A stretch of DNA of 64,000 nucleotides from Scopulibacillus darangshiensis (GTDB lineage: Bacteria > Bacillota > Bacilli > Bacillales > Sporolactobacillaceae): contig NZ_SLXK01000005.1 in the NCBI RefSeq assembly GCF_004341035.1, positions 100,816 through 164,815 of the forward strand. Direction: 5' to 3'. The position numbers were made by a program, and so were the translations under genes. Every line of letters starts with the position of its first letter. Within the stretch, counting starts at the first letter, position 1. Below are positions 33,800 to 44,337 of this stretch, piece after piece. Below the pieces are notes generated by a model. The model did no database searches, was not told the DNA's origin, and was given only the letters and a program-made list of their open reading frames with translations.

Positions 33800-35143
33800 T
33801 TAACCGTTTATTGTTTCATCAAAGTCAAATTTGGGCGGTGCATTCCTAAAAAACTTGGTCAAATACAGAAGATAAATAACCCCAATGGCGACCCAAATCA
33901 AACCAAGGATTAGCGCATCCAAATCTAAGCTGAACCACAAATATATGTTGAAAGCTAGACCAATGAGGGGGATGATGACATAACCGATGGTTGATTTAAA
34001 TGTACGGGTTCTTTTTTGTTTGAAATAATAGACAATGACTGATAAATTGACAAATGAAAAGGCGGTAAATGCTCCGAAATTAATAAATGACGTTGCCGTC
34101 GCCAAGTCCAAGAATAGAGCGGAAACAGCCAAAACCCCTAAAAATATAATGTTAAAAACTGGTGTCTTTAAGCGTGGATGAACATAACCAAATAACTTTT
34201 CCGGCAGCACCCTGTCCCGCCCCATTGCATATAAAAGACGGGATGCACTAGTCTGTGCAGCGAGACCCGATGCAATAACGGATACAAGCGCCCCGGCAAG
34301 GAACACTGACTGGAAAAGCTTGCCGCCAATGAATAAAGCTATTTCCGGTGATGCACCTTCAATGTTCCCCAATTTTGATATGTCAGGGAATAAAGATTGC
34401 ATAAAATAGGTTACCGAAATAAAGAAAACGCCACCGATAATAGCAATTAAGAAGATGCCCTTAGGCACATTTTTTTTTGGCTCAATGGCTTCTTCCGAAA
34501 GGGTCGTAACTGCATCAAATCCAAGAAACGATAATGCCAAAATAGATGCTCCTGCAAACAATCCAGGAATTGACATAGAGTGTGAATATATTGGATCAAA
34601 CACGAAGTGACCTTGATCACCGGTTATAATAGCTCTAATCGTTAGAATGACGAAAATCAGCGCAATTAATGATTGAAAAACAACCATTAACATGTTGGCA
34701 GAAACCGCTATTTTGACACCCATGATATTAACAATTGTGATAAACACAATAAGTCCGACGATCCATACCCAACGCGGAACATTTGGAAAACCTGAAGAAA
34801 GATAAATATTTGTGAGTAAAGCATTGATCATCGGCAGAAAAAGATAGTCAAGTAAAGCCGCCCACCCGACAAGAAAACCGAGACTTGCATTCATCGTTTG
34901 TCTTGTATAGGTGTAGGCGGAGCCTGCCGTCGGGTATACCTTGACCATTTTGCCGTAGCTAAATGCTGTAAAAAGAATCGCAACAGTAATTAATATATAG
35001 GATGCGGGAACATGCCCGTTTGTTGTGTCGGAGACAATGCCAAACGTATCGAAAACCGCAAAAGGCGACATATAGGCCAAACCGAGAAAAACAATGTGCC
35101 TTAACTTTAATGAACGTTCAAGCTGACCATGACTTTCCTGCAT
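33800..35143 (-). CDS. APC-family amino acid/polyamine permease (paralogue 2)
   Basis: A 447-residue permease with 12 predicted helices. It has LKLRHIVFLGLAYMSPFAVFDTFGIV at the start and SFLGFDAVTTLSEEAIEPKKNVPKG in helix 6. It is a close paralogue of the 32183-33562 permease. The start is ATG 35143, five bases after GGGGTGGG. It lies downstream of aguB, separated by a GC-rich hairpin (35234-35257), so expression may be partly attenuated. Context suggests uptake of agmatine or putrescine. Confidence 0.88.
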   Translation of the reverse strand: MQESHGQLERSLKLRHIVFLGLAYMSPFAVFDTFGIVSDTTNGHVPASYILITVAILFTAFSYGKMVKVYPTAGSAYTYTRQTMNASLGFLVGWAALLDYLFLPMINALLTNIYLSSGFPNVPRWVWIVGLIVFITIVNIMGVKIAVSANMLMVVFQSLIALIFVILTIRAIITGDQGHFVFDPIYSHSMSIPGLFAGASILALSFLGFDAVTTLSEEAIEPKKNVPKGIFLIAIIGGVFFISVTYFMQSLFPDISKLGNIEGASPEIALFIGGKLFQSVFLAGALVSVIASGLAAQTSASRLLYAMGRDRVLPEKLFGYVHPRLKTPVFNIIFLGVLAVSALFLDLATATSFINFGAFTAFSFVNLSVIVYYFKQKRTRTFKSTIGYVIIPLIGLAFNIYLWFSLDLDALILGLIWVAIGVIYLLYLTKFFRNAPPKFDFDETING

Positions 35144-35233
35144 TTTTACCCACCCCTTTTTTTGGAAGCGCTTCACTATTGACTTAAAAACTTCCATCTG
35201 TTTTTTATTCGGTCATTTGGCTGCGATTTGATT

Positions 35234-35257
35234 GGGATAGGGCAGCCGCCCTATCCC
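35234..35257 (-). terminator. GC-rich hairpin between aguB and permease
   Basis: GGGATAGGGC and GCCCTATCCC form a perfect 10-bp stem with a four-base loop. No T-run follows on the minus strand, so it may be an attenuator or an mRNA-end stabiliser rather than a full terminator. Confidence 0.5.
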
Positions 35258-35272
35258 TTCATCCGCCGGAGT

Positions 35273-36148
35273 TTAACGCAACACGCGTTTTGTTAGTTCG
35301 CCATAGCTGTCAGGCCTTCTATCCCGATGAAACTGAAGAATATGCCTGGCTTTTTTCACTTCCGATAAATCAATGTCGGCCATAATGATTTCGTCCTCTT
35401 TTGTTTTCGCTTCTTGAATAACCGTACCCCAAGGGTTGCTAATAAAGCTGCGGCCGTAAAATGCCATATAGCCATCTTCTGAGTCTTCCCGGCCGACCCG
35501 ATTAACAGCGGCAATGAACATATTATTATGAATGCCGTGGGCACGGATCGCATCCATCCAAGTTTGTGATGTATCAAGGTCAGGATAATCCGGCTCTGAA
35601 CCAATGGCTGAAGGGTAGAACACAATGTCAGCTCCTTTAAGAGCAACGATCCGGGAAGGTTCCGGGAACCACTCATCCCAACAAATCAAGACGCCGATCG
35701 TTCCGTATGTTGTTTCGAAGACCGGGTAACCCGTGTCCCCTTCCGCGAAGTAATATTTCTCAAGGTATTGCGGTCCTTCAGGAATATGATGCTTGCGATA
35801 TTTACCAAGGTTCGTGCCGTCTGCGTCAAATACAACAATGGTATTAAAATAAAGGCCGTCCATTGCGTATTCATACAATGACGTAATGATAACCACGCCA
35901 AGTTCTTTGGCAAGCTTTTGCATCTTCATCGTTATCGGCCCCGGTATTGGTTCAGCCCATTCATATTTCTCGGCATCAACCGTTTGCGGGAAATATGTGC
36001 CTCCAAATAATTCCTGGGTGCAAATCACCTGTGCTCCCTTACTTGCAGCGTCCCGAATCATTTTCGCTGCCTTTTCCACGTTCGCTTGTCGGTCATCCGA
36101 GCAGCTATGTTGAATAAGTGCTATATTTACCTTACCTTTTTTCATCAT
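35273..36148 (-). CDS. aguB: N-carbamoylputrescine amidase
   Basis: A 291-residue nitrilase-family enzyme. The catalytic triad is visible: Glu in VICTQELFGG, Lys in GKYRKHHIPEGP and Cys in GVLICWDEWFPEP. It cleaves N-carbamoylputrescine to putrescine, CO2 and ammonia. The gene for agmatine deiminase, which makes its substrate, is 21 bases upstream in the same unit, and this context fixes the assignment. The length equals that of known AguB proteins. Confidence 0.95.
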   Translation of the reverse strand: MMKKGKVNIALIQHSCSDDRQANVEKAAKMIRDAASKGAQVICTQELFGGTYFPQTVDAEKYEWAEPIPGPITMKMQKLAKELGVVIITSLYEYAMDGLYFNTIVVFDADGTNLGKYRKHHIPEGPQYLEKYYFAEGDTGYPVFETTYGTIGVLICWDEWFPEPSRIVALKGADIVFYPSAIGSEPDYPDLDTSQTWMDAIRAHGIHNNMFIAAVNRVGREDSEDGYMAFYGRSFISNPWGTVIQEAKTKEDEIIMADIDLSEVKKARHILQFHRDRRPDSYGELTKRVLR

Positions 36149-36169
36149 TTTCCCACCCCTATTATTAAA

Positions 36170-37267
36170 TCACGCTTTCGGCTGCTGCTGCGTAATACAA
36201 TGAATATTGCCTCCGCCCAAAGCAACTTCGCGTGTGTTGACCTGCACAGCCTTTCTGTCAGGAAAAAGTAACTGGATTTGTTCTAAAGCCATTTGGTCTT
36301 GAGGATCATTAAATGCAGGTACGATAACACCGCCGTTACATATATAACAATTAACATATGTTGCTGCAAGTTTTGTTCCGGGCTGCCGGCCATAAGCACC
36401 TCGTGCGGCGTCAATCCCGTCACTATCGTTCTCTGTCATCTCAATTTGTGCGGGAATTTGGATTTTATGGATCTCTAAAGGCCTTCCTTTGGCATCTCTA
36501 ATGTTTTTCAACTGTTCATAGACATCATTTAGCACCTTATATTGGGGATCATTTTCATCATCCGTCCAACTTAATGCAACAACCCCTGGGCGGACGAAAA
36601 AAATGACTTCATCAACATGGCCGTCCGTTTCGTCGTAAAGCATGCCATTTTTTAACCAAATGATCTTTTCTACATTTAAATAGTCTTTTAATTTCTTTTC
36701 AACTTCTTCTTTGGAAAGATGCGGATTACGATTTTTATTTAAAAGACATTGCTCGGTGGTAATCACCGTCCCTTCCCCATCAACTGCAATAGCTCCGCCT
36801 TCCAAAATAAAATCTTGTGCATCATAGCGGTGAATATGCTCCATCTCCATCACTTTTTGTTTAACGAAGGTATCCATGTGCCATGGAAAATAGAGCCCTT
36901 TTTCCAAACCGCCCCAGGCATTAAATCCCCAATCAATCCCTCGTACGTCTCCTCGATCATTTTTAACGAATGTCGGTCCGATATCCCTCATCCAAGCATC
37001 ATTCGATGAGATTTCAACAACTCGGATCGAATCAGGAACAACTTCCCGGACGTGTTCATATTGGTTTGCTGTCGCGCATAGCGTGACAGGTTCAAAAGTT
37101 GAGATGGCAACCGCAATGTCTATAAATGTCTTCTGGGCTGGTTTTGCACCGAGCCTCCAGGTATCCGTTCTTTCAGGCCAAAGCATCCATGTTCCTTGAT
37201 GAGGTTCAAATTCTCCGGGCATTCGGAAGCCATCATGCTTCGGTGTTCCCTTCATGGTTTTCGACAT
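36170..37267 (-). CDS. aguA: Agmatine deiminase
   Basis: A 365-residue enzyme of the guanidino-group-modifying superfamily. It has the N-terminal MPGEFEPHQGTWMLWPER, SNDAWMRDIGPTF, the EGGAI motif with its acidic residue, DGHVDEV with the catalytic His, and the C-terminal catalytic Cys in GGGNIHCITQQ. It converts agmatine to N-carbamoylputrescine and ammonia. No arginine decarboxylase gene is in the window, so agmatine must be imported or made elsewhere. It lies between the lipoyl-like gene and aguB. Confidence 0.96.
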   Translation of the reverse strand: MSKTMKGTPKHDGFRMPGEFEPHQGTWMLWPERTDTWRLGAKPAQKTFIDIAVAISTFEPVTLCATANQYEHVREVVPDSIRVVEISSNDAWMRDIGPTFVKNDRGDVRGIDWGFNAWGGLEKGLYFPWHMDTFVKQKVMEMEHIHRYDAQDFILEGGAIAVDGEGTVITTEQCLLNKNRNPHLSKEEVEKKLKDYLNVEKIIWLKNGMLYDETDGHVDEVIFFVRPGVVALSWTDDENDPQYKVLNDVYEQLKNIRDAKGRPLEIHKIQIPAQIEMTENDSDGIDAARGAYGRQPGTKLAATYVNCYICNGGVIVPAFNDPQDQMALEQIQLLFPDRKAVQVNTREVALGGGNIHCITQQQPKA

Positions 37268-37377
37268 CTTCTAACCCCCGTTGCATAAGCAATATTCTGT
37301 AAATTCATTCAAGCCTTCATCTAGTTAAATCATACTAAAAAATCTAACATTCTAAATTGATCACTTTTTGGTAATTC

Positions 37378-37665
37378 TCATTGATGATGACACTCACAGG
37401 AGAATGCCTCTTCATTAATCGAAGCAAGCACAAGGCCAGGAATCACTTTATCGCCTTTTTTAACTTCCACTGAAGCGACCATACCGCTTGCACTGACAAC
37501 AACTTTTTCTAAAACGCCCTGTTCGGTTTCTATAATAAAAAGCGGTTCCCATTCAGCTATTTTGTCGTTTGGTTTAATATTGACCTTTTCCACTCTGCCA
37601 AATGATGGACTCGTTACAATCTCCTTCTTGTCCCAATATTTTGTCGTGACTTCCCGCACACGCAT
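37378..37665 (-). CDS. Lipoyl/biotinyl-domain-like protein without the modifiable lysine (copy 1)
   Basis: A 95-residue protein made of two hammerhead half-repeats. The first is SPSFGRVEKVNIKPNDKIAE (residues 19-38), the second SASGMVASVEVKKGDKVIPG (58-77), as in lipoyl and biotinyl carriers. At the turn where carriers have ETDK-A, this protein has ETEQ-G, so Gln49 replaces the modified Lys. The C-terminal tail has Cys90, Cys92, His93 and His94 and could bind a metal. It lies between a putrescine aminotransferase and aguA. Paralogues lie beside both rocG genes. Role unknown; a carrier function by lipoylation or biotinylation is unlikely. Confidence 0.8.
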   Translation of the reverse strand: MRVREVTTKYWDKKEIVTSPSFGRVEKVNIKPNDKIAEWEPLFIIETEQGVLEKVVVSASGMVASVEVKKGDKVIPGLVLASINEEAFSCECHHQ

Positions 37666-37724
37666 TCATTCACCGCCTAACCTATAGTTTTAAAATGCTA
37701 TTGACATACAATTTGTTATGACGT

Positions 37725-37754
37725 TAAAAAAAGAAGGGGCATTTCTTCGCCCCT
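37725..37754 (-). terminator. Terminator after the aminotransferase gene
   Basis: On the minus strand GGGGC and GCCCC form a stem followed by a long T-run. It lies 25 bases after the patA-like stop, so the lipoyl-like and agu genes may rely on partial readthrough or on a promoter I cannot see clearly. Confidence 0.65.
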
Positions 37755-37778
37755 CCATTTTTATTTGGATGACGCAGG

Positions 37779-39185
<1,407 letters not shown>

Positions 39186-39206
39186 TTATATATGGATCAG
39201 GCAGGC

Positions 39207-40673
39207 TTACTCTGAGAACCACCCTGTTGGTTCAACTTGTAAATTAATATTGATTTGTTTCATTTCCTGAAATTCTTCCAATCCAAATGTACCTAAGCTG
39301 CGGCCGATGCCGCTTTGTTTATAACCGCCCCAAGGCGCTTCATTATAGGTCGGGTGATACGTATTGATCCAGGTAATGCCCGAACGGACTTTTTTAATAA
39401 CACGGAGCGCTTTAGCTCCATCCTGCGAAAACACAGCCCCTGCAAGCCCATAATCTGTACTGTTTGCAAGTTTAATAGCTTCTTTTTCATCCTTGAATTT
39501 TTGAATGGTGACGACAGGCCCAAATATTTCCTCTTGCACGATTCGCATGTCGTTTGCCACATCAGCAAAGGCTGTTGGTTCAACAAAATAGCCGTTTCCT
39601 TTACTGCCTTCTGTGAGACGATTTCCGCCGCAAACAAGACGAGCCCCCTCTTCCTGTCCAATAGCAATGTAATGTAATACCTTCTCCATATGTTCTTGGC
39701 TTACTAATGGCCCCATTTCTGTATTGGCATCATCTCCGGCGCCTACACTGATTTTTTTTGCCCTTTCAGCAAACCTGTCAATGAATGATTCATAAATACT
39801 TTCTTCTACAAGGATCCGCGAGCCTGCTGAACAAACTTGTCCTGAGCCGGCATAAATCCCCATGAGCGCACAATCTACAGCTGTTTCAAAATCGGCATCT
39901 GCAAAAATGATGTTTGGTGATTTCCCTCCAAGTTCGAGTGATATTTTTTTCAAATTGCCTGTTGCTGCCTGCATAATACGTCTGCCGGTTTTCGTTCCGC
40001 CTGTAAAGGACACCATATCTACATCTTTACTTTCAGCTATTTCATTACCGACGCTTGCGCCTTCCCCTAATACCAAATTGGCAACCCCTTTTGGGAGGCC
40101 GGCAGCTTCGAAAATTTCATATAATTTAATGACGGTTACAGGCGTGATTTCCGAAGGTTTCAAAATAATCGTGTTTCCCGCCGCAAGCGCTGGCGCAACC
40201 TTCCAAACACTCATTAATAATGGATAGTTCCACGGGACGATCAGACCGCATACACCGACAGGTTCACGAACAACCATTGCCTGTACGGGCTCGGGAACGT
40301 CATAAGTTTGCCCATCAGGTTTTGTGATCAAGCCTGCATAATAGCGGAAACATGCTGCAGCATCGCTAATATCTGCGCCGGATTCTCTATGGGGTTTGCC
40401 ATTGTCCATCGTTTCCAATTGTGTTAATTCATCCTGTTGTTCTTCTATTCTATTTGCAATGTCAAATAGGATCGCAGCGCGTTCCGCGGCCGGCTTTTCG
40501 GACCAAACACCACTTTCAAAAGCTGCCTTAGCTGCAGTAATAGCATCCTTTGCATCTTGTATTGTTCCCTCTGCCGCCTCCGCAATGACGTCGCCATTTG
40601 CAGGATTAAGAATCGTTCTTTTTTCCTTTGAATCCCGCCACTGTCCGTTAATATACATTTTTAATTCCAGCAC
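39207..40673 (-). CDS. Aminoaldehyde dehydrogenase (4-aminobutanal / betaine-aldehyde type)
   Basis: A 488-residue NAD(P)-dependent aldehyde dehydrogenase. The Glu is in SLELGGKSPNIIF, the catalytic Cys in GSGQVCSAGSR, and the Rossmann region in VSFTGGTKTGRRIM; WNYPLLM is typical of betaine-aldehyde/aminoaldehyde dehydrogenases. It should oxidise the 4-aminobutanal made by the next gene to GABA. GTG 40673 is taken as start because AAGGAG lies six bases before it; ATG 40658 is the alternative. First gene behind a sigma-54 promoter. Confidence 0.88.
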   Translation of the reverse strand: MLELKMYINGQWRDSKEKRTILNPANGDVIAEAAEGTIQDAKDAITAAKAAFESGVWSEKPAAERAAILFDIANRIEEQQDELTQLETMDNGKPHRESGADISDAAACFRYYAGLITKPDGQTYDVPEPVQAMVVREPVGVCGLIVPWNYPLLMSVWKVAPALAAGNTIILKPSEITPVTVIKLYEIFEAAGLPKGVANLVLGEGASVGNEIAESKDVDMVSFTGGTKTGRRIMQAATGNLKKISLELGGKSPNIIFADADFETAVDCALMGIYAGSGQVCSAGSRILVEESIYESFIDRFAERAKKISVGAGDDANTEMGPLVSQEHMEKVLHYIAIGQEEGARLVCGGNRLTEGSKGNGYFVEPTAFADVANDMRIVQEEIFGPVVTIQKFKDEKEAIKLANSTDYGLAGAVFSQDGAKALRVIKKVRSGITWINTYHPTYNEAPWGGYKQSGIGRSLGTFGLEEFQEMKQININLQVEPTGWFSE

Positions 40674-40710
40674 GGCTCTCTCTCCTTTTGTTCGATTTCA
40701 TTTTTATACT

Positions 40711-40726
40711 TGCAAGTTTTATGCCA
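40711..40726 (-). promoter_or_regulatory. Sigma-54 (-24/-12) promoter of the putrescine/agmatine unit
   Basis: The minus strand reads TGGCAT-AAAAC-TTGCA (plus 40726 to 40711), a near-perfect RpoN promoter with exact 5-base spacing. It lies 38 bases upstream of the aldehyde dehydrogenase start. The neighbouring gene encodes a sigma-54 activator, its probable regulator. Confidence 0.85.
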
Positions 40727-40787
40727 AGATTATAAAGGATTAAAAAGGCTTATGATTTGGGGAATTTGCTTTCATAAACTAGAATCT

Positions 40788-40831
40788 AAAAACAACTAAC
40801 CTATGCATGTATGCATAGGTTAGTTGTTTTT
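40788..40831. terminator. 21-bp perfect inverted repeat, terminator (or activator site)
   Basis: AAAAACAACTAACCTATGCAT and its exact complement flank two bases, with A and T runs at both ends. It directly follows the activator gene stop and reads well as its terminator. It also lies about 60-105 bases upstream of the -24 element, where an enhancer site for the activator would be expected. Confidence 0.8.
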
Positions 40832-40836
40832 GCATA

Positions 40837-42963
40837 TCATGATTCACTTATCATTGCCGACTCTTCTCTTTTAAGCGCTTTCTGATATTTACGGCTGACA
40901 GAAGACTGGCTGATGCCAAGCGCCTTTGCGGCTTTCGTCGTTGTCTTATATTTTTTCATAGCAAGTAAGATGAGCTGCTCTTCCACACAGTCCTGGGCTT
41001 CCTGAAGAGGATAAATATCCGTTATGATCGGTTTTTTATAACCCTTTGTTTTAATTTTTATAAATCTGCTGACAAATTCGGCATTGATCGTTTCATCTTC
41101 TGTCGTAACAAATAAGCGTTCTACAAGATTTTGCAATTCCCTAATGTTTCCCGGCCAAGAGTGTACTTCTAATAAATCAAGACCATCCGGTGAAAAATGG
41201 CAGTCTTTATGATAACGTTCATTTAATTCTTGAAGGAAATGAAAGGCCAATAAAGGAACATCTTCTGGCCTTTCCCTTAAAGGGGGCACCTTCATAGGAA
41301 TGACATTAAGCCGGTAAAAGAGGTCCTCACGAAATGTCCCTTGTTTGACCATATCTTCCAAATGCCTGTTGGTTGCTGCAATGATTTGCAAATCTATGTT
41401 GACAGGACTGGTGCTTCCTATAGGCACAACTTCTTTTTCCTGTAACACTCTTAGCAGCTTGACCTGAAGCTGCAATGGCATCTCGCTCACCTCATCAAGA
41501 AAAAGAACACCTTTATCCGCCTTTTGAAAATAGCCTGTTTTTCCGTTCGCATTAGCACCTGTAAATGCCCCTTTTATATACCCAAACAGTTCACTTTCGA
41601 GCAGGTTCTCCGGTATCGCCCCACAATTAATTTTTAAAAATGGATGATGAGCCCTTTGCCCTAGTTTGTGAATGGATTCGGCAATAAGTTCCTTGCCAAC
41701 CCCTGATTCGCCAAGAATGAGAACCGTTGAGGAAAAGTCAGAGACCTTTTTCACTTGGGCCATCAATTTTTCCATTTTAGGGCTACAGTAAATGATCTTT
41801 TTTAAAGCTTCATCATGGCTTTTGAAGCTTTCTAATTCTTCCTTGTATTTATTGGATATTTTCTGCATCTCTTTCAGTTTTGTCTTTAATTCAGTCGTTT
41901 CCGTAATATCCCGTGATGCGATCACAATCCTGTGAATATCGCCGTCATCATCAAAGACGGGATTACCGACTGCCAAAACCTTTTTTCCATGTCTTGTTTC
42001 TTGAACGACCGATACTTTTTTCTTTTGTTCAAGAACTAATCGAGCCACCGAAGGGTTGAAATTGCCTTCCCTTTCCAATTCTAGAATGTTCTTGCCGACA
42101 TAACCCTTTAAATCACTCTCCCAAAATTCTGGAATGATATGCTCGCTATATCGCAAAAGTTCGCCCTTATTGTTAACAACCAAGATCTCATCGTAAATAG
42201 TAGAAAGAATGGCATTGAGATCCCTATTTAAATCTTTTACATATTCTATCTCCATCGCCATATCTTCCACCATTGGCAAATCCTGCACAATCACAATTAA
42301 ACCGTCAACTTTGCCTTCTGGACTAATGATTGGGCTATAATCAACCAAGATGCCAACATGTTCGGTCACATGGACTTGATTAAGCAGTGTCTTTCCGGTA
42401 TTAAGAACCGTTTCAATATGATCCTTGTTAAAAATTGAATGTGCTGAGGCATGCTTTATTTGCTGTGATGACGATTTAATCATGTTTAATCCTGATTCAT
42501 TAAAATTGATAATTTTTTGATCGCTGTCAATAACAAAAATCCCCATCGGAATCGATGTCAGCATCGTTTTCAACAGATTAATATTCTGATTTTCCCGCTT
42601 GAATAGTTCCACAAGGGCATCTTCCCGCTTAACATATCCAGTTAATTCATTCTTATCATCTGCAACTAACGAAATGGGGCTCCCTAGTATTTGGAATATC
42701 AACGGTAATGATATCGTCTTTTCCTTGGTTAAAACCGCGATATTGTCAATGGCAATCGCATGATCATTTAGCATACGTAAAGATAAATGTGAAGGGTCTC
42801 CATTCGCTAAATTTTTCAAGTTAACATAAGCAAAAATTGATCGATCTTTTTTTAAAAATATAAAAGGTTCCTCATTTAAATGGATCTGTGCCTTCCAGTC
42901 TTTCCCCTGATCATCGACGGAAATACTTAGCACAGGCCTTACCTTTTTACTGATTTTTTTCAT
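40837..42963 (-). CDS. Sigma-54-dependent activator with PAS domains
   Basis: A 708-residue enhancer-binding protein. An N-terminal region of about 120 residues with partial similarity to signal-input CBS-like or ACT-like parts is followed by two PAS domains (about 130-235 and 255-370), an AAA+ domain and a C-terminal Fis-type helix-turn-helix (KYKTTTKAAKALGISQSSVSRKY). The AAA+ domain has Walker A GESGVGKE near residue 417, the sigma-54 contact loop GAFTGA near 462 and Walker B FLDEV. The start is ATG 42963, since GAAGGGGCG precedes it. It probably senses a small molecule and controls the putrescine/agmatine units. Confidence 0.92.
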   Translation of the reverse strand: MKKISKKVRPVLSISVDDQGKDWKAQIHLNEEPFIFLKKDRSIFAYVNLKNLANGDPSHLSLRMLNDHAIAIDNIAVLTKEKTISLPLIFQILGSPISLVADDKNELTGYVKREDALVELFKRENQNINLLKTMLTSIPMGIFVIDSDQKIINFNESGLNMIKSSSQQIKHASAHSIFNKDHIETVLNTGKTLLNQVHVTEHVGILVDYSPIISPEGKVDGLIVIVQDLPMVEDMAMEIEYVKDLNRDLNAILSTIYDEILVVNNKGELLRYSEHIIPEFWESDLKGYVGKNILELEREGNFNPSVARLVLEQKKKVSVVQETRHGKKVLAVGNPVFDDDGDIHRIVIASRDITETTELKTKLKEMQKISNKYKEELESFKSHDEALKKIIYCSPKMEKLMAQVKKVSDFSSTVLILGESGVGKELIAESIHKLGQRAHHPFLKINCGAIPENLLESELFGYIKGAFTGANANGKTGYFQKADKGVLFLDEVSEMPLQLQVKLLRVLQEKEVVPIGSTSPVNIDLQIIAATNRHLEDMVKQGTFREDLFYRLNVIPMKVPPLRERPEDVPLLAFHFLQELNERYHKDCHFSPDGLDLLEVHSWPGNIRELQNLVERLFVTTEDETINAEFVSRFIKIKTKGYKKPIITDIYPLQEAQDCVEEQLILLAMKKYKTTTKAAKALGISQSSVSRKYQKALKREESAMISES

Positions 42964-42997
42964 ATAGATCGCCCCTTCTTTAATCATTTTTTTATCG

Positions 42998-43318
42998 TCA
43001 TGCCCCAGCGGTAAATCGCATCCCTACAATTCCAACAATAATGCATCCGAGGAACAGCCACTGAACCATACTAAACCTTTGACGAAACCAAATGATGTCG
43101 ACTAATGTTACGCCCAGAGTCCCAATTCCCGTCCAAACAACATAGGCAACACCTGACGGGATGCTCTGCATGGCTTGGGACAAACAAATAAATGAGAATA
43201 TGAAGCCGGCAATGATCACAATGATGGGTACTTTACGCTTCAAACCATCAATATATTTTATTGCCGTCACGCCAACAACCTCTTCCAGCCCTGCTAGAAT
43301 TAGAAGAATCCAAGACAT
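42998..43318 (-). CDS. Small multidrug resistance (SMR) protein, subunit 2
   Basis: A 106-residue, four-helix SMR protein. The membrane-embedded Glu is in ILAGLEEVVGVTAIKY; the GVAYVVWTGIGTLGVTLVD helix and the terminal VGIVGMRF are typical. It overlaps the other SMR gene, so the pair works as a heterodimer like YvdRS or YkkCD. Substrate may be guanidinium or quaternary amines. The next gene downstream is the sigma-54 activator, 35 bases away. Confidence 0.9.
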   Translation of the reverse strand: MSWILLILAGLEEVVGVTAIKYIDGLKRKVPIIVIIAGFIFSFICLSQAMQSIPSGVAYVVWTGIGTLGVTLVDIIWFRQRFSMVQWLFLGCIIVGIVGMRFTAGA

Positions 43319-43659
43319 TATTTGTTACCCCCTTTTGAAGCAGACTTTTTCCTTTCGGATGACACCTTTATGCCAATAACCCCCACTAACAGGAAAATGA
43401 GAAATATAATTTGTTTAAGAGAAACAGGTTCTTTCAGAAAGAAACCCGTTATAAAAGTCCCAATCGCACCAATCCCCACAAATACGGTATAACCAAGCGT
43501 GACAGGTATTGTTTTGAAAGCATGAATGATCATAAAAAAACTGATCAGAATGGTTAGCACAACACCTGCCCAAGTTAAAAAGGAATCGGCATATTTTAAT
43601 CCAATCGCCCAAACGATTTCCAATAAACCAGCTAAAAAAATCAAAAACCAGTTCATCAT
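43318..43659 (-). CDS. Small multidrug resistance (SMR) protein, subunit 1
   Basis: A 113-residue, four-helix SMR protein. The conserved Glu is in LAGLLEIVWAIGLKYAD, the Trp-adjacent motif that also occurs in guanidinium exporters; LGYTVFVGIGAIGTFITG is helix 3. The basic tail (SERKKSASKGGNK) differs from the partner. Its stop overlaps the partner start by one base. No guanidine riboswitch is visible upstream; a TetR operator-like palindrome is. Confidence 0.9.
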   Translation of the reverse strand: MMNWFLIFLAGLLEIVWAIGLKYADSFLTWAGVVLTILISFFMIIHAFKTIPVTLGYTVFVGIGAIGTFITGFFLKEPVSLKQIIFLIFLLVGVIGIKVSSERKKSASKGGNK

Positions 43660-43685
43660 TAATACTCTCCTTAATCAATAAAATG

Positions 43686-43702
43686 AATGACTATCAGTCA
43701 TT
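43686..43702. promoter_or_regulatory. TetR operator-like palindrome upstream of the SMR pair
   Basis: AATGACT-ATC-AGTCATT is a perfect inverted repeat between the TetR gene and the first SMR gene. A close relative lies upstream of the TetR gene at 44338-44358, so the same repressor probably binds both. Confidence 0.65.
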
Positions 43703-43737
43703 TTTAACTTAAAATTTATGCACCCGTTTCTTTAAAA

Positions 43738-44322
43738 TCAAACAAGTGCCTTTTTGATAAACTTAAATAAATCTTCCTTAAATGCTTTAATTGTGTGCGA
43801 ATCAATATCAGGATTGGAAAAAATCATATTCTCAGCGGTTTGTTCGGTCACGCCTATGATCATTCTTACAACATTCTCGGTTCTGAGATTTGGATCAATT
43901 TGTTTCTTTTCCTTTGCTTGATTTAATTTTGTTTCCAGCCATCGATAATAAGGAAAATAAATCTCCTCCCACTTTTCAAATGAATGATAAAAAGCCATTC
44001 CCGAATAACAGAAAATAATCAATTCTTTATAGGTTCGTGTGATGTTAAAGGTAGAATCAATTAATGTTTTAAGCTGTGTCCATATATCATTGGCATCATC
44101 TGTTTTCTCTTTCAAATCTTCTAGTTGCTGTTCAAAAATGTATTCGGCAATAGCCGGAACAATGGAATTTTTTGAGGTAAAATATAAATAATAGGTACCA
44201 TGCGCGACACCTGCCTTCTTAACAATCTCCGCTACCGATGCTTTTTCAAATCCTTTTTCCGTAATAATGTCCATCGCAGCTTGTAATAGTGCCTGATATT
44301 TTTCTTCCTGTTTTTGTTTCAT
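43738..44322 (-). CDS. TetR-family repressor of the SMR pair
   Basis: A 194-residue regulator. The N-terminal helix-turn-helix is KASVAEIVKKAGVAHGTYYLYFTSKNS, followed by a helical ligand domain. The start is ATG 44322, five bases after GGAGG. Position directly upstream of the paired SMR genes repeats the yvdT-yvdSR order of Bacillus subtilis. Two matching palindromes flank the gene. Confidence 0.92.
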   Translation of the reverse strand: MKQKQEEKYQALLQAAMDIITEKGFEKASVAEIVKKAGVAHGTYYLYFTSKNSIVPAIAEYIFEQQLEDLKEKTDDANDIWTQLKTLIDSTFNITRTYKELIIFCYSGMAFYHSFEKWEEIYFPYYRWLETKLNQAKEKKQIDPNLRTENVVRMIIGVTEQTAENMIFSNPDIDSHTIKAFKEDLFKFIKKALV

Positions 44323-44337
44323 TTCGTCCTCCAAACA

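Noticed and set aside
35155..35180. cre-like GGAAGCGCTTC upstream of the permease gene
   Set aside because: The palindrome is symmetric but three of the defined cre positions fail, so it is not called.
43660..44337. Guanidine-I (ykkC) riboswitch before the SMR pair
   Set aside because: The upstream gene is tetR and the short gap has only a palindrome; the riboswitch core is absent.
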